Shown here piece after piece: positions 23,311 through 35,369 of a stretch of DNA of 64,000 nucleotides. Numbering within the stretch: the stretch's first letter is position 1; every line of letters starts with the position of its first letter. The notes beneath the pieces were generated by a model. The model made no database searches. It saw nothing but the letters and a program-made list of their open reading frames with translations, and had not been told where the DNA came from. The translations under genes were made by a program, and so were the position numbers. The DNA is from Chenopodium formosanum (lineage: Eukaryota > Streptophyta > Magnoliopsida > Caryophyllales > Amaranthaceae): positions 3,353,001 through 3,417,000 of the forward strand of contig CM044873.1 of assembly GCA_024500155.1 (NCBI GenBank), given 5' to 3'.

Positions 23311-25868
23311 AATACTCCTACACATATACGACTCATGTATGCATAGTGTACTTACCTCATGAAGCTAACATATGCAAACACCTATTTACATAGTTACCTT
23401 CATGGTTCCTTAGCCATCATCATGCTTATCAACCATAGCACTCATCATTGTTCTTGTTCTTCTATTGCTTATCATATATTGCTCAGTTTCCTTATATTTA
23501 TACTTGTCATTGCTCATGTTCCTTGTATCCTGTTCCAAGCATAACTTGTTCTTTCTATGCACAACTTAACAAATACATTAGATAGATAATCATCATTAGT
23601 TTACAATCATCAAAACCTAATTACTCAACAAAATAACTTTGCCTTTCCATAAAGGCAAAATCTTGTATGAGACGGTCTCATAATATATGATCTTGAGGAG
23701 GATCTAACCTCTTACGAGTACCTCTTACCATCTCATCAGTTGAACAAGAAGCAATCTGAAGTTGGGTGCAACTATTATCAACCAAAGGAAAACGCTTTAC
23801 TATTACTTATGTTAGTAATGTACGAGTGTACCACCTAGAAGTGTTTGATGCACGCTCGCACCTAAAATTATTGACTTACGCCGTAGATGGGCTTTGCTCC
23901 ACAATGGGCTGGTAAGTGGGCCTACTCATCATTATTTTATTTCCGTAATGCAATGTATCCCATAAATTCATAATTATATTCCTTTTCAACTTCTTTTAGT
24001 TTTGGCTTCACAACATTATTTCGTTTGTTTGTGTTTTTGTTTTGTCATTTTTTATGTAAAGATAAAACGCGTTATCAGAACAAGTGTAATTCAAACTGTA
24101 TCCAATTAATAATCCTAAAATTTGATTCTAGGCTAATAAAGTTAGTCAAGTACTAGTATCCTGTATCCATAATGAACTAAATGTAGGCAAAAGAACAAAA
24201 AATTCTCTTGGTTACTCCTAATTCTAGAGGTAAGTACTTATTCTACAATTTATTATCTTGTGTATTACATGAGTTTACATCTAATATTTTTTAAAAAAAA
24301 CCTTTAAAAACCTAAATAACAATAATTGAGACAAATTTTAAGTTTGCTACCCCTATAAACCATTGCCTTTATTTTTGTTAGACCCCATGGAATCGGGGGG
24401 GTCTTTTTATCTTCTATATAAAAAATTGTTTTGCAAAAGTTAAGTATTAATGTTTTTAATTAGATATTTAGATAAGAGGTTGAATGTTTAAATCTTAACC
24501 CTTCTATTCTATTGAGATTGAAGAGTAGTGACTAGTGAGTGGAACAATTGACTTTAGTCACTTAACTACTGTAAAAAGTAAAGGGCCGGTAATTTACGGA
24601 AAATGGAGTGTATAACAGATTTTTGATCTCAAGTAATTCATGGGGTGCATGTGAAAAAAGAAGATTTTCCTAAGCACTATGATATTGAACGATCATTGAA
24701 AAGGGAATTCATAATAATTCTCTCCAAATTGATTGGGGGATTCAAAACCCGAGCAAGATTTGCTTAATTATGAATTTATGATATACTTATCTTGATTAAG
24801 TGCTTATTAAAGCTTATGCAAAAACGATTGCCCATTATAATTAAGACTTAAAAAAAATATTCTTCAAATCAGAATATATATATTTTTTGTTTTCTCTATT
24901 CATGATGTTTTTTTTTTTCTTTTGCCGTTATTCCCTACTTCTATTGGGAATCGATATACATATAATTGAGTACAATAATTATAAAGGACCAAGTCATGCC
25001 GGATAAATACTTAAAATATATTGGCATAGGTAGCATTGTGATGAAATGCATTTTAAAAGAGAAGCAAGGATGACATACTAATAAAAAACTAATCATAACA
25101 TTCCTCTATCACCCCGTGTTGGTGTGTAGTGTTCGATTCTCATCAATACTACTATACTAAAGTAATCACCGGTATTATCCCCTAAGTACACGTGTCACTT
25201 TCTTAGCAAAAAATTTTCCGCCCAAAGTTTGTTATTTTTTTCACATTTTTTTTGTTATTTCTACAAAAGTTTGTTACAGTATTCTTGAACATAAATATGA
25301 AGATTGGATATTATTGCTTTAAATGTGTATTATCTCTTAAATTATTAAACAAATAAAACACTTTTGATAATTAAAAAAAAATTAAAAGGATTGTTACTAT
25401 GAACTTTTAATTAGTACACATTGTCGCATTAACAACAAAAAAATTTCTTTCATTTTTTTTTCCTTTAAAAATAACATGATGATAAAAAGTTACAATATTT
25501 TATAAAAAAATATATTAAAAAGAGCTTTAAGTAGACATTTTTTTTTTGACAAGAGCTTTAAGTAGACATTAAATGAATTTAAATTTCAAAAAAAAAAAAA
25601 AAAAAAAAATATATAACTCATTCCATTTAAACTAACTTTATTTTAATTGACTTTAGTTTTTTGATTTACAAGTCTTATTATTATGTAACCGTGCATGGCA
25701 TGGGTTAAAAACTAGTTAACTCCTAAAAAACTCAACGCATAACATATCATCCTATGTAATTGTAAAATAAGTAAATGAACACATTATATCGAATTAAGTA
25801 GTTCACTTAATTTCAGTTGCAGAGTTTATTATCTTTGTATAGTACTTAGTTGCTAGAATAGGAAAGCG
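23311..25868. other. Intergenic, no gene seen
   Basis: AT-rich. The palindrome TATGAGACGGTCTCATA is at 23669-23685 and a short poly(T) insertion with target duplication is at 25520-25570. Nothing coding is recognised. Confidence 0.4.
25520..25570 (-). repeat. Ultra-short poly(A) insertion (minus) flanked by 20-bp direct repeat
   Basis: AAGAGCTTTAAGTAGACATT occurs at 25520-25539 and again exactly at 25551-25570. Only eleven bases separate them, a T-run ending in GAC. On the minus strand the insert reads GTC followed by A-run, matching the insert at 8855-8880. Confidence 0.65.
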
Positions 25869-26560
25869 TCACAATCTTTGGTAAATTTTACAAAAGCCAC
25901 TCAATTTCATGCTGTTGGTGATGTTACAGTTCAATCTATTGTCGGGGACACCGGCAATTGGTGCTTGTAGCAGTAACCGTGTTGTGATGATTAATGGTCG
26001 GTAGATGGAGCAACTTTTTGAGTTTTTTCTCCACCCTTTATTACTTTTCATTCTCATTGAATTTCTGAGTAATGTCAACGATTCAAAACAGGGTACAGAG
26101 CTAACTGAGTTGAAACAATTTCTGAACAGACCCCTTAAGCAACTTGGTTACCAGGGTCCGGTTAGTTCGAATCAGTGAGCATTGGTATGTGTCATTTTGA
26201 GCCAAACCATCTAGCCTGTATCAAATATCTTCCGGGTGGAATAGGATTTGGCCGAAACACTTAATATTTGTAAGGGTTCAGATTTTGTTTCAGGTTGGGT
26301 AATTTTCCCTGGCCTGGTGTCAAACTAACAAAATGCAATAGAATGTAAGCTCTGCTTCTATGATAAGGGGTTTCTGTGATCAAAATTATTGCCGACAAAA
26401 AATAACAAATGCATCAATCACTATATCCCATCAATAGATGGCTACGAAGTTGACAGGAGAAGTCAATTTCCTCTAATTACTGCCAAGATTATGATGGAGG
26501 CTCTCTATTGACAAAAAAAGTACGGAACTTGCTGGTGCACTCGCATTGCTTCAAAACACG

Positions 26561-28033
26561 CTATCTTGCAACAGAACAAGGACTTTGCCATGTTGATATA
26601 TCCGTTATGAGATCTCGAAATTGATCTATCAGATGTTTGAGGTGCTTATTCTTATTTGCAAGATCCTGCAATTACAAAAGTAGAAAATAAATATAGATGT
26701 TTCCTCTTCCAAACCGGCACAATCATCTGCAAACCAATATAATTTATAAGGACCCCCTCTTAAACAAATCCCATCCCATCAGTTATATTAGTCACTAGCC
26801 ATTGAACAACAATCACGAGGACCGATTGTGCTATTCTAACACTATTCTTTACTACACCATGATAAACTCTTAGACCTCACACAAGCACTCAACATCATGC
26901 ATCCATAAAAATGGAAATAATTCACAAGGGATGGACTTGTAACAGTTTTTTTTTTTTTTTTCCAAAATAAGAACAGTAATTTAGCTTTAACATTACCATC
27001 TTTAAACTAGATACTTGCTCTTCTAACTTCCCGATCTCAGCCTCATCTTCAACTGAGGCAGAATCATCCATGTCCTCCTGAACAAAAGGAAAACAATTAC
27101 ACAAATCAGACACCTACAGACAGCAGCAGTAACCCTATTGTTTAAAAATCCAATAATTGAATTTTGATTGAAGGGGAAAAATATTAAGCAAACAAGAATT
27201 AATGATAACTATGATCAAAGTCAACCCCTATGAGCTATGGCCTACGAAATAACTCCTAACAACAGACCCATTCCCTTAGCATGTGAAGGGAAATGCAGCA
27301 TAAAATTTTTAATAACAACCGAAAAATTTATTAACTTGCACTATTTTTTGCTTTAACAAACCAACCGAAGACATTTTGAAAACGTGGTTTCCTGGGATTG
27401 ATTTTCCTTTCAATAAAACCTTTGTCCAGTTCAGACAGGGTTTTAAACACAATTCTATCGTTCTCACATTCTAAAAACACTTGATGCAAAATTTCACAAT
27501 TCTATGATTCTATGAAGTAATGAAACTAATGTCATTCATTTTTCAGAATAAACAATGTCAAAAAAGCTCAATCATCAGCAAAAAGGGGGGTGCACATAAT
27601 ATTAAGGGAAAATATAACTGCCAAATTCTATAGATGAATAGAACCTTGCAATAAAAGAGGAAATTACCCTGTTTTCCTGAGGCAAGGCATTGAGAACAGC
27701 ACGAAGAGAAGCAACAGAAGACTTATAACGAAGACGAGCTTCTTCAAGAGCACCACCACCCATATCGAAGTGGTGGGCTGAATCTAATGAAACATCACCA
27801 TTTGAACCCTCACTATGCCCATTAGCAGTGATAGTAGCGGCAGTACTAGTATCAGGAATGGCAACTGGAGAAGATGTAGTTGTAGACCACAAGGTTGGGT
27901 TGCAAAGCTCATCATTCATTGCAGACAGGACCTGAAATGCTGCCTCAACTGTCTCTTCGAGATGCTTCTGACCTTCGGCTGCAAGCTCCTTAGCTGATTT
28001 CATGGTCTCATCGGTCATTACCTGGTCTTCCAT
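26561..28033 (-). CDS. MED30: Mediator complex subunit 30
   Basis: Three coding exons: 28033-27668, 27077-26997 and 26665-26561 (552 nt, 183 residues), all with phase-0 GT..AG introns. The N-terminal part (KSAKELAAEGQKHLEETVEAAFQVLSAMNDELCNP) and the C-terminal part (NKHLKHLIDQFRDLITDISTWQSPCSV) match the plant MED30 family. A Ser/Thr-rich linker lies between. Exon 2 encodes an acidic coiled-coil-like stretch (EDEAEIGKLEEQVSSLK). MED30 is a head-module-associated subunit of the Mediator complex that links transcription factors to RNA polymerase II in the nucleus. The length fits the family (about 185-190). Upstream, a TCAACAG acceptor just before the ATG and an AAG/GTAGCT donor near 29350 suggest a 5' UTR intron of about 1.3 kb. 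The gene is divergent from SDH2. Confidence 0.92.
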
Positions 28034-28336
28034 TGTTGAACTGTTGATAATTTCAGAGATGAAACAAACCCTATCAAGTTCTGAAAATTGATCCCTAATT
28101 GCCTAATATGTTGTTGACTTTCTGTCAATTATCACAAGGGAGGAGCACAATAACCATGGATTCATCAAGGCTGCCCCAGTTAATCTCCATGATAAACAAG
28201 TTTCGTTTATCACGGAGCAAAAGTTTTACCTATGTTTATCACGAATAATCTTGTATTTGCTCGGATTCATCAATCAATATCTTAAATTACAAGCTTTAAA
28301 AATGTTCAAGTTAACACCTTAGTAGGTCTCCAATGT

Positions 28337-28376
<40 letters not shown>

Positions 28377-29570
28377 CCAATTTAGTCCCAATTCCCACAG
28401 GATTTTTTAGAAAAATCTATTTAATCTGGTGTGGATGGCAGGCAGGCCTATATAATCATTTTTCTGTGGACTTCCGGAAATCTGTTACTAATTTAGCCCA
28501 ATTCCCACACATTAATCCCATGAACCACACACATCAGATAGCAGTGCACATATATCAAGACTACAGTATCAAATGAATGCAGCAGCATTACCTTTTAATT
28601 CAATCAAAAATATACAAGTGTATCCTATGAGTACATTATAACTAGCAACAAAATAGTCAATTAAGCCCCTTAATTGGCCTCTAAAGCGATATACTTTTGA
28701 CATAATGAGTCACTCATCTCATGAATTACTAAGCATCCTCACCAAAGAAATGGCTATGCCTACAACTATAGTCCAAAACCTCATACAGCAACTTCTGATT
28801 CCTTACAATGACATGTTCACTCGCAATTAATGGAAAAATTAGAGGATTAAAACAATAAAACAGAAAGAAATGCGGTTTACAACTTATAATACTCTTGATT
28901 TGTATTCGAAATGAAACAACCCCAAACATAATAGCTCAATGCCATAGCAGCATCAAGTATGTCAACAACTCCAAAGAGCCCCAACACTAAATTCACCACT
29001 ATAGTATACTAGGAAACACCCAATTCCCTAATTTACTAGACAAATAAGTGCAGAAATTTGAAGAAAATTGAAGATGTAGTTGGAAAAATAGAATAGCAAT
29101 TATCACTCCACTAAACCAGGTTACCATAGAGGCCCTAGTCTTTAATTAGACAAAGATTCAACATTTTCTCCACATGAAATGGCAGTTATATTGAGCCCCT
29201 AAGTTTTTGCTTTCAAAAAAAAAAAAAATCAGAATTGAATTGAATTACAGAAAGCAAACAGCAATAAAGTTAATAACCCATGAAAAGTTGCAAAATTGGC
29301 ATTAAATTAAACCTAATTAGAAATTGATTGATAAAAAAGTAAATTAGCTACCTTAAATGACGAGTAAGAAGATCTTTGGAAGTTTCAGAGTCCGGTTAGA
29401 AGTAGAGCAGGTAATTGGAAGCATTGAAGGACTAAACTGCAACCATGATTGTCTATTTCCTTCAAATTAGGGATCTGATCTGGAGAGTTCGAGATCGCAG
29501 AATACAACCGGCGCCTGTTCGTCGACGATAGCTCTGTGGCCTCTGGTGCCCCCTCTCGACGCTACTGTTG
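28034..29570 (-). other. MED30: Probable 5' UTR intron and leader of MED30
   Basis: The stretch has no coding frame. A plausible acceptor lies 8 bases before the MED30 ATG, and a plausible donor near 29352 follows a more GC-rich segment (29352-29570) that looks like a transcribed leader. It includes a T-run of about 33 at 28340-28371. cDNA would decide it. Confidence 0.45.
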
Positions 29571-30552
29571 TTGCTGCGCTCTTCTGCTTTCTCCAATCCT
29601 TCGTTTTCTCACAACAACTTGACACCCAAATTAGTTATGGTAGGGTCAAAAATATGGTCAAAACTGGTTAGACTTTTTTTTTTAGGTAGTCCCAGTCCCA
29701 GTCCCAGTAATCAATTTGTTAATCAAAATTACTGTAATTTATTAATGGCAAAGTAGTACATAAAATAATATATATGTCCAGTCATTATGACATTTTCGTA
29801 AATAAATCAACAACAGTAGAAACCATATTTAATATTGTTGATTTATATACAATTTTGCCATTTAATAAAAAAAAAAAATTTATCAAATTGATTTTTGAAG
29901 ACAATTTTATCAAATTGATTATCTCCCTTGTGTTTTTCATAATGTTCAAGATTTCAAGCCATGTTAAATTTATTTAAGATGAGATGATAATATAAGCTAT
30001 GTTCGGTTCAATTTATTTATAAATCAAATCAAATTATAATTTTTTATTTTTTTATTTGAGTTCAATTATTGTTAAATACCTTTATTTTCATAATTTACAA
30101 AATTATGAGAATTACATCTTGAAAATGTACATGTTAATGGAAATCACATTTGATGATTTTTTAAGCTGATCATTCACTTCATGTTGTACAATTAGAATGA
30201 AACAAGTTAGAAGTCATTCAAAATTAATAAAGTACAGTAAAAATCACAAATTTGTTGAATTTGAGTAGCGCAATGAGCCAATGAGGAGTGGATTACTATG
30301 AAGGGCGACCAAAATGGTACACGTACGCTTCACTTAAGCATGCAACAAACCATGTGTCACATACTCACATACACAACCTCATAATCAATTCAACCGCATG
30401 CATGCTTATATCATCTTATGCTTGATAAATGACAATCTTTATTTGATTCCATCTTTGCATTACTATCAATCTGCCGTCGCAAATTAAAGGACATACACTA
30501 CATACTCTATAGTATACTAAATTACTAAGTTTGAAGAAAAAGACCATTAAAG
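29571..30552. promoter_or_regulatory. Bidirectional spacer between MED30 and SDH2
   Basis: About 1 kb shared by two divergently transcribed genes. The half next to SDH2 carries an RY repeat at 30397-30404 and ACGT/CATGCA elements nearby (separate entry). The rest is AT-rich without recognised features. Confidence 0.5.
30319..30405 (+). promoter_or_regulatory. Seed-type cis-element cluster (RY repeat, ACGT core) upstream of SDH2
   Basis: CATGCATG (RY element, target of B3 factors such as ABI3/FUS3/LEC2) is at 30397-30404, about 150 bp upstream of the ATG. A half-RY CATGCAA is at 30339-30345 and ACACGTAC with an ACGT core is at 30319-30326. This combination is known from the Arabidopsis SDH2-3 promoter, which is seed specific. 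Function here is inferred. Confidence 0.6.
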
Positions 30553-32073
30553 ATGTGGAAAAGGTGGATTATTGAAGGAGATCAGGGGCTGAAGAGATTA
30601 TTAGCAATAGGGCGAGTACAGAAAGTGAGAGGATACTCTACTAAAAGGGATGATTTTCCAACACTTGAAGGCCACCCTGCTGCCCAAACTCATGCAGAGG
30701 AAGCTGCAACATCACAAAGGAGAGTCCAACAACACGCAACGGCGACGACGACGACGACTCAGGCTCAACCGCTGATGAAAGAGTTCCAAATATACCGTTG
30801 GAACCCTGACTTGCCCAACCAAAAACCCTTTCTTCAGTCTTTCTTCGTCAACCTCTCTACCTGTGGCCCCATGGTAAATACATTTATTTTATTCGCAACA
30901 GTTTGACTTTTGCATTATTCAAGGAATCTACTTCAAATTTTGGCTATATTCTATAATTTAATTAATTATTGATACTTCAGGAAAAATATAGTCACGTGAG
31001 ATATTGTAGTTTCATTTCATCATCTATTTTCTATAATCACCTTTTTACTCCTTTAATTACCGATTATTATGTTTGACTAATTATGTTGGTTTGAGCTATT
31101 GTGGATAGGTATTGGATGCGTTGCAAAAGATAAAAGCAGAGGATGACTCAAGTTTGAGCTATAGAAGATCATGTAGGGAAGGAATTTGTGGGTCATGTTC
31201 CATGAATATTGATGGCCTTAACACTGTGGCTTGCCTTAAGCCCATTGATTCTGATATTACTAAGCCTACAACCATCACTCCCCTTCCGCATATGTTCGTT
31301 ATCAAAGATCTCGTCGTCGATCTTACCAATTTCTATAATCAGTACAAGTATGTAACTAACACATTCCCAATATTAATTGATACTCGTACGTGTTTGTAAG
31401 TGTACTGACATTTGTAAAAGTCAAAATGTTACAATTAAAAAAGGAACGGAAGGATAACAAAATATCCCGTAATGTACAAATATTCGTATATAGGCCCCTA
31501 AAGCAGAGCTTTAAGTGCTCAAGTTAGTACCTACTTGTAATTGAGATGAGCTTATAGTGGGATAGTGAGGCTTTCTTTAAAAGAGAGTATTTCCATTTTA
31601 TACTAGCTTAGTATACTGAATTGTTTGTCAATTGATCTTATTTTAGTACAAGTACAATGTTCTTGAGCTTTTCAACTAGTTAAAACATGAAATTGTGTAG
31701 GTCGATTGAGCCGTGGCTAAAGACGAAGAAGGGACCAGAGGATGGGCGCGAGCATAGGCAATCACCTAAAGATAGGAAGAAGCTTGATGGATTGTATGAG
31801 TGCATATTGTGTGCATGTTGCACCACATCATGCCCTGCATATTGGTGGAATCCAGAGAAGTACTTGGGTCCGGCTGCTTTGATTAATGCATATAGATGGA
31901 TTTCGGACAGTCGAGACGATTATACCAAGGAGAGATTACAAGCTATAACAGATGATGATATGAAATTGTACAGCTGCAGGATTATCAAGAATTGCACTGC
32001 AGCATGTCCTAAGAGCTTGGATCCTGCTTCTGCCATTAACAAAATGAAGATTAAGGATAAGCTTTCGATATGA
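30553..32073 (+). CDS. SDH2-3: Succinate dehydrogenase iron-sulfur subunit, SDH2-3 (seed) type
   Basis: Three exons, 30553-30873, 31109-31347 and 31701-32073 (933 nt, 310 residues). This is the Fe-S subunit of mitochondrial complex II, passing electrons from SDH1 flavin to ubiquinone. Residues 1 to about 75 form a basic, Gln/Thr-rich mitochondrial presequence. The [2Fe-2S] cysteines are C129, C134, C137 (SCREGICGSCSMNIDG) and C149. The second cluster domain has C221, C224, C227 and C231-Pro (CILCACCTTSCP), with further cysteines in CRIIKNCTAACP. The wording SCSMNIDGLNTVACLKPI and PLPHMFVIKDLVVDLTNFYNQYKS resembles, from memory, Arabidopsis SDH2-3 rather than the constitutive SDH2-1/2. The RY/ACGT promoter elements agree with a seed-expressed copy. 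All iron ligands are intact. Confidence 0.93.
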
Positions 32074-33125
32074 GTATGATAACAAGTAGAAAAATTATGT
32101 ATGTCCATTTGCTATTGTATTTTTATTTATTAATCTTGTTTAATTTCCTTTTTGGATAACAATCTTTCTCTAAGCTAGTCTATGTAGCCGTTTAGATGTT
32201 ATGAAGCTCTTTCTTGCTGGTAGACTGCACTATAGGCCATTAACAATTGTAATTAAATTGGTAATTGGTTAGAAAGAGTCTGATTGTACAATGTTATTCA
32301 CCATACAATCGTGCAAGATTCAACCAAAGTTTTTTTTTTTTTTTTTTTTTTTTTCCTTTTGTAATCATGAGGTAAGAAATAATCTTGGTTGTACCATATA
32401 CATAACAATATAATAGAGATGGCATAATTACTTGTACATTAAATTGTTGTCAAGGAATTCTACATAAGATTAATAATACATACTTACGGAGACATGGACT
32501 CATGCAGTAAGCAATACAAAGTTTATATAGCAAATCCTTAAACTTCTTGACCTGACTCGATTTAAAATGAGTTACTAGAGAAAACCCGATCCGACTTAAA
32601 TGATTCAAAATTGACTCAATTTGACCCATTTGCTCCGTATCATATGTTGTAATGATCGATATGGATCAACCCAAACGACCAAATATCTAAGCTACCTCAT
32701 TAACCCGAATTGACATATCTAGTTACTGAAAGTTTTTAAAGCTAAAATGATGATGTATTAATGTTGAAATTGTCCAAAAAAAACACCATTATATACTCCG
32801 TAACACTGACCAAACAATGTGGGGGAGTAATTTTAAACAACAATCCTGAAGGGGCAAAGGCTAAAAGGGGTAATTATCAAAATTGATAAAAGAAGTTGCC
32901 GCCAAATCATGAGGTGACTCCTTTCTCAAGAAAAAAATCCCACAAACTCGCCTAAATTGCCCAGTTTCTTCAACACACCAACTATGTGAGCCAACGGAAG
33001 CGAGATACAGAGAATTCAATCAAATGCAACACTCCCAACAATTTTCCATGAAAATTTCAATTTCTTCTAATTTCCATCTGTAAAACCCTATTCAATCGAC
33101 TCAAAAATTCGTAATTTGGTGATCT
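32074..33125. other. SDH2 3' flank and HCC2 promoter
   Basis: Just over 1 kb between two genes in the same orientation. It holds a T-run at 32333-32354 and a TACTCCGTA at 32794-32802. No gene is seen. The last 200 bases probably contain the HCC2 5' UTR. Confidence 0.5.
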
Positions 33126-35315
33126 ATGTTTAGGTCAGCTTTTCTCTCTCTTCGAGGACGCTCGAAGCCGGCGGTCAATCATCTTCAACGGTTTGTCATT
33201 ACCTTTTCTCTTTTTTCTTTCGAACTCATTATTTGGTTCAAATTCTTAGTAAAGCTTGATAATATGCAGCATTCTACTTCAATTTTGCATTTTCAATTTT
33301 TTTGATGGAGTGTTGTTTGATACTAGGGTTGAGTTATTGATGCTTATTTACATGTTTTTATGTTACAATTTAGCGTAATTTTGGTGTAAATTGGGTTCAG
33401 AATTAGGGTTTATGATTGATTGAAGTTTCTAAGAGAGTAATTCGTTGATTTTCTTAATTCGGAAAGCCGATTCCACGAGTTTGGTCAATATTGTAGAGGT
33501 TTTGATTTTGTTGTTAATATGTGAAAATTTTTTGTCACTCGGAATTTGCTGTTTAAGTGTCGAGGTAATTATATTTTGCAGTGGCTTAGCTGTGATGATT
33601 GATGATTGATAATTTGATATGGAGTAAGGAATAATCTGCCTTATATTGTGGTTTATAAAAATAGATGGAATCATACTATGATGTTAGGAGTAAATGATTT
33701 GGAACTTAGTGCTTGTTTCTGTTGCTAATAGTGTTTCACTATTGTAAGAATCTCATTAGGTTGAGTAACATATAATGAGCATAAATTGATCTTGGCTCAA
33801 CCCGCTGAAGTGCATACATGTCCATCTTCAACCATAATAGTTGCCATTTGCTAATGGCTAGAGTAATTCACAAGTCATATGTACTCTTAAGTTGTGTAAT
33901 CTTTCAACTTGGGATGAACTCTCTCCTTTGTACTTCCACACGATCACTTAATGGTCTAGTTTTTTTAATTTTGACTAAATATGGATATTTACATTATTTA
34001 GTGTAGTAGTCAACAAATCAATACAACATTATGCTTGTAATCTACAGTTAATATAAATCATAGGTTTACAATGGCTGTGTATGTGAACATACTTATCTGT
34101 TATTCAACTTTGACATGATCTCCCTTCAGGGCTTCAAGTAGACTACAACGAACCCTGTATTTCTTGGTCTATGAATGAGATTGGATTAGTTTCATGTCTT
34201 CACGATTTAGGGGTCTTGCAGATCTTTTTTGAATTAGTAATTATTGTGCCTGCAGAACAGCAAAAACCATCTACTCCGGTTTGGTCATATTCAGTTTACT
34301 TCCTATGTCAAGCCATTAATTTTTGCATTGGAAGCCCTACTTTAGGGTATGGATGTTTTTCTTTTCTTCAATTTTATTATGTCGATGTGCATCATCCTTT
34401 GTCATTGACAGACAATCAATGCACAGTCCAGCTAATTCTATGACAAATAATATGTATATTTTCTTATTGCTGATTCAAGTTGCAGATTTTTCTTAAAGAT
34501 TATGAACCCCCCCCCCCCCCCCCCCTCTTCTTACAAGAAATTTGTGCATGATCAATTGTTGATGTTCTAAAAGGTTGTTAATTTGCACCTGCTCTGTTTC
34601 TAGACTATCTGATCTCTATTATTAATTTCTGCTTTATTACTATATCGAGGTTATCTTTTGATCCTGGCATCAGAAATTATAATTTTTCCCTGCAATATAG
34701 AGCCAACTCATGACTTCATGAGAGCTCATCTATATCAAACGACGTGTCCTGTATCTGTGCCCTTTCTGAATTTTTCTCAAGATTCAGATTCTTTCTTGGC
34801 GTTGATATCATCTTCAATTCTTATGTCTGATGATCTGATTCAAAATATAAAAAGATCGAATTTAGCTATGTATTTAATGCTCTGCTTCTGAATATGTATT
34901 TAAAAATGTTTCTTTTTCCTCTCAGGCTCGACCCATCAAAAAGGTGCTTGTGTCGTCGTGGTTATGCCAAATCAACCAGACAGTCATCTGAAAGATCATA
35001 TAGCCATGAATTACAGTCAGAGATGCATCCAAGTACCAATTCTACTAATTATAAGCCATTGATGGCTCTTGCTATTGTATGTATCTTAAACTCCATTATT
35101 CAGTCCAAAACAAGGGTGTTATTTATCATGGATCTTTATCATTCTAACCTCCTCTGTTAGATTGCTTTATTTTGTTGTCACTGTTTCTGTGTTTAAAGGT
35201 TCTCAATTCTCATCCTGCCCAAATTAATTAACATCTTCAGCCTGTTGCTTTGCTTGGACTGGCTGGTTATGCTCGTTACAATGATGAGAGAAGAGCTATC
35301 CAGAAAGGTACTCTG

Positions 35316-35369
<54 letters not shown>

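Noticed and set aside
28340..28371. Long T-run as a transposon tail
   Set aside because: No target duplication could be found around it.
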